From Flavobacteriales bacterium UBA2104 (GTDB taxonomy: Bacteria; Bacteroidota; Bacteroidia; Flavobacteriales_D; Crocinitomicaceae), in assembly GCA_002331485.1 (NCBI GenBank), contig DCYS01000022.1, positions 10,712 to 74,711 on the forward strand: 64,000 bases of DNA, written 5' to 3'. This document shows positions 52,928 to 59,906 of the stretch, piece by piece. Made by a program: the position numbers and the translations under genes. The notes beneath the pieces were generated by a model that had not been told where the DNA came from, searched no databases, and saw only the letters and a program-made list of their open reading frames with translations. The stretch's first letter is position 1. Each line of letters begins with the position of its first letter.

Positions 52928-55003
52928 ATGCGTTTTTTACTATTGGTTACGTTCATCATTTGCATTAGCTCGATTTATGCACAAGATTTCAGAAAGCATA
53001 CATTTGAAATTCAAAAAACCAAAACACTAAAAGAGTTTAAAAGTGATAGCTCATTTGGCGAACAAGTAAATAACCTTGAAATGCCAAATCCAGATGGAAA
53101 CTCAGTAAAATCTTATTTACTGCAACAGAAGATTAAGAGTAAGAACTACTTCAAGAATAACCGATCTAATAGTCAAACAGAATTTTTAAAGTCTACCCTA
53201 CAACCAATAATTGGTGACTCACTTTACCCAACTCGATGGGTTAATGGAATTGAATATCCAGTATACGGTGGTATACCAAGTGATAATACAATGGCTATCT
53301 CAAACGATGGTATAGTATTGTTGGCTATGAATTCTATAATTTGGGCCTACGACACAAATACAGACACTACTTTGTTCGAGGATCAACAGATCGGACTTAG
53401 AGCATTTGTAGATGGTTTTGGAACTAGTTTTTATTACGATCCTAAATTGGCTTATGACCCTGTTGAAGATCGATTTGTTCTTGCACTTTTAAAAGATAAT
53501 ACTCCAGAGAAGAGTGAAGTTATCATGTGTTTCAGTTCAACAGGAAATCCGCTTGATCCATGGTATGTGTACAGCCTACCAGGAAATCCTCTAGACAATA
53601 ATCGATGGACTGATTTTCCTACGATCTCAATAACAAATGATAAGGTGTATTTCACTGCGAACCTCATCATTCCAAATGAGCCGTGGCAAACTGGGTTTGA
53701 TGGTTCTATTATTTGGGAAATGGACAAATTTGAGGCTTACAGTGGAGACACATCTATGCAGGCAAATCTCTATGACAGTATTACATATGATGGGAATTAT
53801 GTTCGAAATCTTCACCTTATCACAGGAGCAAATGGGAATGTCGATCAACAGTTTCTACTTTCGAACCGAAATTTTTCCATTCAAAATGACACGATCTTTT
53901 TTCTAAGCATCGATAATGGGGCTGTATCGGTTTCACCAATAATAACTGATACTCCTTATGGTGTTCCTCCTAATGCAAGACAATTCGATACAGATACATC
54001 TGATGCGACTGAAGGACTTCAAACAAATGATGCACGTGTTCTTGGAGGGATCTTGATCGACGATGAAATTCAATTTGTAGCCAACACAGTTGATCCGTCA
54101 ACAGGATTTTGTGGTGTTTATCATGGAGTAGTTTCTAATGTATATAATTCACCTAGTGTTACAGGTAGGATCATTGGTGATACAGTAAAAGATTTTGGAT
54201 ATCCGAATATCGCATGGTCTGGAAATGAAGCTTGCGATCGTGAGGTTATTATCGCTTTTGATCACTCTTCATTTGTTGATTTTCCTGGAAACTCAACTAT
54301 TTTCTGTGATAATGATAGGCAATATTCCCCTGTTTTGCAGATCAAAGCAGGTGGAGATTATGTCAATCGTTTATCTGGTGGCTACGAAAGATGGGGAGAT
54401 TATTACGGACTTCAACGCAAATATAACAGCGAGGGAGAGGTTTATTCCTTTGGATATCTAGCAATGCCAAACAATGGGAATTCAGGATTTTTAGCTCAAT
54501 TGTTCAGTCCTGATACTTCAAGAGTAATTTTGAATATTGACATTACCTCACATGAATTCTGTAATGTTGAATTAACTGCTTCTCAATATGGGGGGGAGTC
54601 ACCTTTCGAATACTCCTGGGAAGGTACTGATTTCTCAGCCTCAAATACTTTTAATGGTGTTTGCGTAAATGATACGGTAACTTGTGTAGTTAGAGATAAT
54701 AGAGGTTGCACTGACACCTTGAACTACGTTGTACAACCGAAAGATATTAATGAAGGTAACGTTTATCCGAACCCAACAACAGATCAGGTAGCTATTCAGT
54801 TTGAATTAGATAATGAAACAACTGTCTATATTGAGATCTATGACGACAATGGAAGGTTAGTAAAAAGATTACAAACTCTGGCCGCAAAAAAAGGGCTCAA
54901 TGAGTATGTTTTCTCAATGAGCCCACTTGCACAAGGTGTTTATTCTGTTTTGCTTCTCTCTGATGAACAAGTCATCCAGCAGGAGAAGATCATCAAACAG
55001 TAA
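52928..55003 (+). CDS. Large secreted protein with T9SS sorting tail
   Basis: 691 residues from the ATG at 52928 (MRFLLLVTFIICISSIYAQ); the longer frame to 52892 overlaps the promoter. Signal peptide 1-19. The central part (NGIEYPVYGGIPSDNTMAIS; DPKLAYDPVEDRFVLALLKD) resembles the middle of the 27665 protein, suggesting a shared family. A SprB-like Ig-type segment with paired cysteines (CNVELTASQYGGESPFEYSW; CVRDNRGCTDTL) precedes the T9SS tail (NVYPNPTTDQVAIQFEL to IQQEKIIKQ). Surface or secreted; function unknown. Confidence 0.87.
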   Translation: MRFLLLVTFIICISSIYAQDFRKHTFEIQKTKTLKEFKSDSSFGEQVNNLEMPNPDGNSVKSYLLQQKIKSKNYFKNNRSNSQTEFLKSTLQPIIGDSLYPTRWVNGIEYPVYGGIPSDNTMAISNDGIVLLAMNSIIWAYDTNTDTTLFEDQQIGLRAFVDGFGTSFYYDPKLAYDPVEDRFVLALLKDNTPEKSEVIMCFSSTGNPLDPWYVYSLPGNPLDNNRWTDFPTISITNDKVYFTANLIIPNEPWQTGFDGSIIWEMDKFEAYSGDTSMQANLYDSITYDGNYVRNLHLITGANGNVDQQFLLSNRNFSIQNDTIFFLSIDNGAVSVSPIITDTPYGVPPNARQFDTDTSDATEGLQTNDARVLGGILIDDEIQFVANTVDPSTGFCGVYHGVVSNVYNSPSVTGRIIGDTVKDFGYPNIAWSGNEACDREVIIAFDHSSFVDFPGNSTIFCDNDRQYSPVLQIKAGGDYVNRLSGGYERWGDYYGLQRKYNSEGEVYSFGYLAMPNNGNSGFLAQLFSPDTSRVILNIDITSHEFCNVELTASQYGGESPFEYSWEGTDFSASNTFNGVCVNDTVTCVVRDNRGCTDTLNYVVQPKDINEGNVYPNPTTDQVAIQFELDNETTVYIEIYDDNGRLVKRLQTLAAKKGLNEYVFSMSPLAQGVYSVLLLSDEQVIQQEKIIKQ

Positions 55004-55879
55004 TTATCTTACGACCATTACTTTCTTAGAGTAAGGTTTGTTTCCGATGAATAGGGTTACGACGTAAATTCCATCTTCTATAGATTCCGGAAGTCTAACC
55101 TTCTCCTTATAATTTCCAATTTCGAAATCACCTTCGTTGTTGAAGTAAACTGATTTCCCTGATAGATCAAGTACATTCACAGAAACCATATTCGAGATCT
55201 CAACTGGAAAATCAATGATTAAAGCATGATCAGTCGGTGCATAGCCAACTTCGATCTTGTCATTCTCCACCAATTCTTCATCCGCAGATAATTGAGGGTT
55301 AGAAAAAGTATGAGAAGAAAGGTAGATCACATCTCCAGAACTCGTACTTGAACTATTCGTTTTATTTGTTGCGACATAAAATGTAACGTCTCCTAAACCT
55401 GTCGGTGCATCCCAATCAAAAGACCATGAAGACTGACCTGTACCAGGAGATGTATGCGTTACGTAGTCTCTGCTTAATTGAGTATTAGATGTTAGCTGAG
55501 TATTAGTAGCATCAGTGATCGTGTATGATCCTGCCATCTCATTATTCCCGTCTAATGCAACAAGCTGAAATCCATTTTTATTAGCAGCATCTGTTAAAGT
55601 CAATGTCATAGAATTTGCTACTCCTGGATCATAGTCCGTACCACCACCGTCCAAGGTGAGTGTATTAATTCCATTGTTTCCATCTTGGGCAGTTCCAGCA
55701 TGACAAGATGTGCAACTTGATTCTCCAGGTGCACCGGTTCTCGCAGATTGAGCTCCACTAGAGTTTAATTTAGTTGCGTGAAATCCGTTTATCGAATAGT
55801 TCGCAGTACCGCTCATTAGAAATAACGTACCTCCCAGAATTGAAAGAAACCCAAATACATTTAAGTAATTCTTTTTCAT
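55004..55879 (-). CDS. Secreted Reeler/choice-of-anchor V protein with CxxCH motif and T9SS tail
   Basis: 291 residues from the ATG at 55879 (MKKNYLNVFGFLSILGG); the frame continues to 56005 but overlaps the upstream gene. Signal peptide about 1-27. A CTSCH motif at residues 56-60 (GAPGESSCTSCHAGT) is a c-type heme-binding pattern set in the conserved opening of Reeler/choice-of-anchor V domains, followed by a beta-sandwich (NSMTLTLTDAANKNGFQLVA; SWSFDWDAPTGLGDVTFYVA). A T9SS tail ends in YSKKVMVVR. So a possible heme protein on the cell surface. Last gene of the cytochrome operon, 10 bases after the CX4CH gene. Confidence 0.85.
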   Translation of the reverse strand: MKKNYLNVFGFLSILGGTLFLMSGTANYSINGFHATKLNSSGAQSARTGAPGESSCTSCHAGTAQDGNNGINTLTLDGGGTDYDPGVANSMTLTLTDAANKNGFQLVALDGNNEMAGSYTITDATNTQLTSNTQLSRDYVTHTSPGTGQSSWSFDWDAPTGLGDVTFYVATNKTNSSSTSSGDVIYLSSHTFSNPQLSADEELVENDKIEVGYAPTDHALIIDFPVEISNMVSVNVLDLSGKSVYFNNEGDFEIGNYKEKVRLPESIEDGIYVVTLFIGNKPYSKKVMVVR

Positions 55880-55889
55880 AGTTTTTGTA

Positions 55890-56249
55890 TTAGTTAAATA
55901 ATTTACCCTGGCCAATCCAACATTCCATTTTCTGTATAGTTGAATCAGGCAATTTCGGTCCTCCCTGAGGCATTGCCGAAAAACCAGACTCATGACGAAT
56001 AACACTCAAAATTATTTCTGCATGCTCTTCTACTTGACTATGTTGTTCAAGAACATAACCAGCGCTTCCAGTATTGGAATCATGGCAGCCTGAAGTAGAA
56101 CAATTGATATCAAGAAAAGGTTGTATATCATTTGTATAAGAAATTGTCTCAGGACATTCTTCTGGTGTTATAGTCACTTCCTGAACCTTATCTTTACGAC
56201 AGGAAACGAGTATGAATGTTGTTGCTATAAAAATTAGTATTTGTCTCAT
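55890..56249 (-). CDS. Lipoprotein with CX4CH heme-like motif
   Basis: 119 residues from the ATG at 56249. The frame opens two codons earlier at a TTG that overlaps the barrel gene's stop. Lipobox LVSC with Cys17. The motif CSTSGCH (Cys50, Cys55, His56) has four, not two, residues between the cysteines, a spacing known in some lineages' c-type hemes. A Met in FSAMPQGGP could be the distal ligand, and the MECWIGQG end resembles monoheme c-type cytochromes. So a small membrane-anchored electron carrier is likely. Confidence 0.82.
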   Translation of the reverse strand: MRQILIFIATTFILVSCRKDKVQEVTITPEECPETISYTNDIQPFLDINCSTSGCHDSNTGSAGYVLEQHSQVEEHAEIILSVIRHESGFSAMPQGGPKLPDSTIQKMECWIGQGKLFN

Positions 56250-56251
56250 AA

Positions 56252-57127
56252 TCAATAACTAAAAGTTCTTGTAATACTAAAACCAAACCGGAATTGTCCT
56301 TCTAACCAATCTGATGTAGTTAGAGCGACATACTGAAGTTCTCCAAATCCACGGGCATTTGTAAAATTGAATGTAAAAGTATGGCCATTTGTTAGCCATT
56401 CCAGAGCAACACCCAAGCTATTCTGATATTCACTTCGTATTTCAGAATCATGAATGTTATAAAAGTACTCTGCAATCAATCCCAAACTCTTGTTGAGTCT
56501 GATTCGAGCAGCAGCTCCCACGGAAAATAATCCATTGACATCCGATTGCTCCACCAAATTTCGATGAACATAAGTCGGCATAAGCGCCATACTGAATCTT
56601 GGGTGAAACTTTCTAGCAATTGTAAGTTGTGAGCCATACATAATACGATGATCAAAACGATCAAAATAAGTTACAGATGAAATATCTTCTGAAGAAGGCA
56701 TATATGTCCCATAAATACTACCGGCGAATGAAGCTGAAATTGGCATTTTGTCATCCTCTGTTTGAGTTAAGAATCTATACTTCGCAGAACCTTCCAGTAA
56801 AGATCGATATGGACCACTTCCCTTAAGACGTGAAATTCCTACCATGATATTATCGGTTATCCCGAAGTCAAAACCGAATCGAATATCCGCAGCGTTATCA
56901 AATCCAAATGCAGTTTGCACTCCTCCTTGATCACCAAGAGCATCTCCAAATCGATGGGCAATGATATAACGCCATTGTCTTTTCTTTAATGTCTCGGTCG
57001 AATTACCGTTAATAATTCTCACTGATGAAAAAGTCTCTGAAACATACTTTGTTTCCGCATCCTGCGCTTTTCCCTCAGTTAAAAAACCGATAAATATTAC
57101 TGATATGATCAATGATAGTTTATTCAT
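56252..57127 (-). CDS. DUF5777-family outer-membrane beta-barrel
   Basis: 291 residues. Signal peptide 1-21 (LIISVIFIGFLTEGKAQ). The DUF5777 opening is seen: RQWRYIIAHRFGDALGDQGG, QTAFGFDNAADIRFGFDFG, then GITDNIMVGISRLKGSGP. Amphipathic strands alternate to the C-terminal FRFGFSITRTFSY, ending in an aromatic as barrels do. Located between the di-heme cytochrome and the CX4CH lipoprotein, with four-base overlap of the cytochrome stop. A channel or sheath for electron transfer across the outer membrane is inferred from context, not shown. Confidence 0.87.
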   Translation of the reverse strand: MNKLSLIISVIFIGFLTEGKAQDAETKYVSETFSSVRIINGNSTETLKKRQWRYIIAHRFGDALGDQGGVQTAFGFDNAADIRFGFDFGITDNIMVGISRLKGSGPYRSLLEGSAKYRFLTQTEDDKMPISASFAGSIYGTYMPSSEDISSVTYFDRFDHRIMYGSQLTIARKFHPRFSMALMPTYVHRNLVEQSDVNGLFSVGAAARIRLNKSLGLIAEYFYNIHDSEIRSEYQNSLGVALEWLTNGHTFTFNFTNARGFGELQYVALTTSDWLEGQFRFGFSITRTFSY

Positions 57128-58164
57128 TTTCTTGCAAGTTTTTTAATATACGCCATAAGATCTTCAACTTGATCATGAGACATTTTTTCTTTTGGATAAA
57201 GAGGCATATACTGTTTTCTACCTATGATCGGATATGTTCCCCAACGCACGACCTGGTATACCGACAGATCATCGTATCCTTCCTTATGGTTCCATAAATA
57301 TTTTCCAGAAAGAACGTCGTCATTTAAGTTTAAGTAGGTCACTCGTGAATTTTCATGACAATACATGCAAGCACTTTTATAGATCTTTTCTCCATTCTCA
57401 ACATTCCCACCCTCTCCATATTTCCGTTTACTTTCTGGTTTTGTACCAGTAAAGGTTGCATGGTAACGATCCACATAACTAGTTTGTAATAATGTTAGTG
57501 CCTCTTTCTGATTTACGCCTTCTTCCAAGGCCAATTGAATGAGCTTTTGCTCATCTTCTTTAAGATCGAGATCAGAAATCTTCAATTCGTTTTTCTTGTA
57601 ATAATGCATAATCGCATTTAGCTCCCACTGCTCTAGTTTTCTACCAGAGGCGCAGTACTCAGCACACAATTGGATAGCATTAGCCAGTGTATCTTGTGCA
57701 TCATTCACTAGATCACCATACTTTTTGTAATAATCATCATTGTAAAACCTTGAGCGATTGTAAATTCCAAAAAATGTTGATCCAGCTGTAAAAGGAAGGT
57801 CATTTTCTGAAAGGTATTCAAGACGATCCTGAGGATCTAAATTAGTGAATTCCTCCGTTTCTTTGACTAAGTTATGACAGTCAGTACAGTTAAAGTAAGA
57901 CGAAATAATCTTTCCAGAGTACTCCTTATAATCTGCTTTCCCTTCTTTGATCAACTGTTCACCAACTTCAGCTAATTCAGGATCATAACTTTTCTGATAG
58001 TGATTGGGCAGTTCCTTTCCCAGCGCATGCTCAACCTCAATAACTGAAAGGGATCGAACATCATCAATTGGCGCTATATCTCGCTGAGCTCCATCTGAAA
58101 AGATAAATCCAAAAGATACCAGAGCAAATACAAAAACCAATAAATACAGAATAAGATTCTTCAT
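57124..58164 (-). CDS. Periplasmic di-heme c-type cytochrome
   Basis: 346 residues from the ATG at 58164; a GTG two codons upstream is less likely. Signal segment 1-21 (LILYLLVFVFALVSFGFIF). Two c-type heme motifs: CTDCH at 93-97 and CMYCH at 266-270. Candidate distal Met ligands include YMPLYP near the C-terminus. The first domain contains a long helical insert (residues about 110-250) with two further cysteines (QLCAEYCASG). Full set of cytochrome features suggests a periplasmic electron-transfer protein or peroxidase-like enzyme. First gene of the operon. A CTGTC-CA-GACAG palindrome (58182-58193) lies 18 bases upstream. Confidence 0.88.
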   Translation of the reverse strand: MKNLILYLLVFVFALVSFGFIFSDGAQRDIAPIDDVRSLSVIEVEHALGKELPNHYQKSYDPELAEVGEQLIKEGKADYKEYSGKIISSYFNCTDCHNLVKETEEFTNLDPQDRLEYLSENDLPFTAGSTFFGIYNRSRFYNDDYYKKYGDLVNDAQDTLANAIQLCAEYCASGRKLEQWELNAIMHYYKKNELKISDLDLKEDEQKLIQLALEEGVNQKEALTLLQTSYVDRYHATFTGTKPESKRKYGEGGNVENGEKIYKSACMYCHENSRVTYLNLNDDVLSGKYLWNHKEGYDDLSVYQVVRWGTYPIIGRKQYMPLYPKEKMSHDQVEDLMAYIKKLARK

Positions 58165-58277
58165 AATCACTTACATATACGCTGTCCAGACAGTTATGGT
58201 TTGTGAAAATACAAATATTTACAAGTTAGTCTACTTAAATACATGCTTATCCTTATTTTAGTAAAAAGTAAAAAAAT

Positions 58278-58577
58278 ATGTTTGGTAAAAATATGATGGA
58301 ACAGCTTCAGAAAATGCAAGCTAGTGCGGAAGAATCAAAAAAGAAATTAGATCAAATAACAGTATATGGTGAAGCAGGTGGAAATTTGATCAATGTTGAA
58401 ATGAATGGTAATCGAAAACTAACCAAACTAACGATCAATGCTGACCTCAGTCAAATTGATAAAGATGATCTTGAGGATCTTCTGAGTGTAGCATTGAACA
58501 GAGCCATAGAAGAGGCGAATACTGTCAATGAAAAAGAAATGGCTTTTGCCGCAAAGGGAATAATTCCAGGAATGTAG
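58278..58577 (+). CDS. YbaB/EbfC nucleoid-associated protein
   Basis: 99 residues, normal length. The YbaB fold is clear: MFGKNMMEQLQKMQASAEES, KKKLDQITVYGEAGGNL, then INVEMNGNRKLTKLTINADL. Dimeric tweezer protein that binds DNA; often beside recR-dnaX in other phyla but here beside the 5-formyltetrahydrofolate cyclo-ligase gene. Two bases separate the two. Confidence 0.93.
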   Translation: MFGKNMMEQLQKMQASAEESKKKLDQITVYGEAGGNLINVEMNGNRKLTKLTINADLSQIDKDDLEDLLSVALNRAIEEANTVNEKEMAFAAKGIIPGM

Positions 58578-58579
58578 AA

Positions 58580-59143
58580 ATGCAAAAGAAAGAGCTCAGA
58601 AAAGTATATAAAAACAAAAGAGCCGAACTACCAAGTTCTGAGCGTTCCGAAGCCGGAAATAAGATCCTGAAGCAGATCAGAGAAAAATGGAACTTCGCGG
58701 GTAAAAAGATCAATATATTTCTTCCAATTGACCGTCTATTAGAAATAAACACCTATCCATTAGTAGAATATTTTTCTGAAAGCAATCAAGTCTGTTCTCC
58801 TGTTTCAGATTTCGCTACACTTGAGCTCAAACATGTTGAACTTACCAAAGAAACTAAAATAGAATTATCAGAATGGGGAATTCCTGAGCCAAGAGGAGAA
58901 CGTTATATACAAGCAGATGAAATTGATGTCATAATCGTTCCTCTGCTCATTTCTGACACTAAAGGTTATCGTTTGGGATACGGAAAAGGGTTTTACGATC
59001 GATTTCTCGCACAGTGCAATGAGAGATCCCTATTCATAGGCATCAATTATTTTGAGCCCATAGAGAAAATGCCAGGGATCGATCAGTGTGATATTCCATT
59101 GCACTATTTAGTTACTCCAGAAAAGATATATCAAAGTGAATGA
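58580..59143 (+). CDS. 5-formyltetrahydrofolate cyclo-ligase
   Basis: 187 residues. Converts 5-formyl-THF to methenyl-THF with ATP. The family signature RLGYGKGFYDRFLAQC and the N-terminal KNKRAELPSSERSEAGNKIL are present, with a PLLISDTKGYRLG block between. Normal length. Ends eight bases inside a small membrane-protein gene. Confidence 0.92.
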   Translation: MQKKELRKVYKNKRAELPSSERSEAGNKILKQIREKWNFAGKKINIFLPIDRLLEINTYPLVEYFSESNQVCSPVSDFATLELKHVELTKETKIELSEWGIPEPRGERYIQADEIDVIIVPLLISDTKGYRLGYGKGFYDRFLAQCNERSLFIGINYFEPIEKMPGIDQCDIPLHYLVTPEKIYQSE

Positions 59144-59306
59144 TCCAAAACATCAAGGTAAATCTCATTTACTGATAATCTTTTCAGTTCCATTAATTGC
59201 ATTGACATTTATTCTTTTCGAAAATTTGTGGTTAGTTGGAATTGAAATAATCGTTCTGCTCATTATCTTCTACTTTGTCTTCAAAAATGATCGAGGAAAA
59301 AACTAA
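59136..59306 (+). CDS. 56-residue two-helix membrane protein
   Basis: A GTG at 59136, inside the stop region of the cyclo-ligase gene, opens a 56-codon frame ending at TAA 59306. Sequence starts MNDPKHQGKSHLLIIFSVPL and has two hydrophobic helices (about 12-28 and 32-49; LVGIEIIVLLIIFYFVF), a charged hairpin between and a basic tail (KNDRGKN). Too short for automatic gene callers to keep. The eight-base overlap with the upstream gene supports translation from the same transcript. Function unknown. Confidence 0.6.
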   Translation: MNDPKHQGKSHLLIIFSVPLIALTFILFENLWLVGIEIIVLLIIFYFVFKNDRGKN

Positions 59307-59370
59307 TTGTAGGATTTTTATTTCTTTTGTTAAAATTTCTTCAATTCAAAACATTTTACCATATTTGAAG

Positions 59371-59454
59371 TGGCAGAATCGCTACCGTTCCAGGTAGCTT
59401 TGCTCCAATAAGTAGTTTTAGCACAAGCAAAGCCCTCTATCTAGGGGGCTTTGC
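59371..59454. ncRNA. Structured intergenic element of unknown role
   Basis: GCTACC (59381-59386) can pair with GGTAGC (59393-59398). GCTTTGC (59397-59403) can pair with GCAAAGC (59427-59433), and that same GCAAAGC begins a stronger 11-pair hairpin, GCAAAGCCCTC (59427-59437) / GGGGGCTTTGC (59444-59454). The 59427-59454 hairpin starts two bases past the greA-like stop on the minus strand, but no T-run follows on either strand. A near-consensus -7 box CATATTTG is at 59360-59367 (plus). Could be a small RNA or an attenuator-like terminator. Confidence 0.35.
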
Positions 59455-59456
59455 AG

Positions 59457-59903
59457 TTAAATAAGCTTTTTAATCCGACTTGGTTTCCCTCTCAAAACGA
59501 CCTCATCATTTTCACGTTTACCCCTTAAAATCTGTCCTAAAGGAGACGCTAACGATAAACAGAAAACGATATAATCTTGGATTTCTATTTTACCTATTGG
59601 TAATCCAATCAAAAACATCTGATCCTTAAAAACAACAATAGATCCAAACCCACAGAGATCTTTTTGATCTATTTTAAAGATCTTATCAAGCTCGTTTAAT
59701 TGGAATCTTAACTGCGAAAGACGTTCTTCAGCCCTATCAATTTCTTGTTGAACCATTGATCTACCGGTCTCATACTTATCACCGGCACTGCTTTTAGTAT
59801 CGTTATTTCTGGATTCTATCAAGCCATTTAGATATTCCTCCGCTTCACCTTTTTTATCCAATAAAACCTTGGATATCTGACTTAAGATCTCTTTTCTCTC
59901 CAT
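59457..59903 (-). CDS. GreA/GreB-type transcript-cleavage factor
   Basis: 148 residues. An N-terminal coiled coil (about 1-75) carries the acidic tip at Asp42/Glu45 (AGDKYETGR, the same D-x-x-E spacing as GreA Asp41/Glu44) and the QQEIDRAEERLSQ helix. The C-terminal FKBP-like domain ends SPLGQILRGKRENDEVVLRG, the GreA signature. These rescue backtracked RNA polymerase. Three bases after aroA on the same strand. Some databases mislabel this family in Flavobacteriia. Confidence 0.82.
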   Translation of the reverse strand: MERKEILSQISKVLLDKKGEAEEYLNGLIESRNNDTKSSAGDKYETGRSMVQQEIDRAEERLSQLRFQLNELDKIFKIDQKDLCGFGSIVVFKDQMFLIGLPIGKIEIQDYIVFCLSLASPLGQILRGKRENDEVVLRGKPSRIKKLI

Positions 59904-59906
59904 AAG

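Noticed and set aside
55880..56005. N-terminal extension of the T9SS heme-motif protein
   Set aside because: It overlaps the CX4CH lipoprotein gene in another frame, and the ATG at 55879 begins a standard signal peptide.
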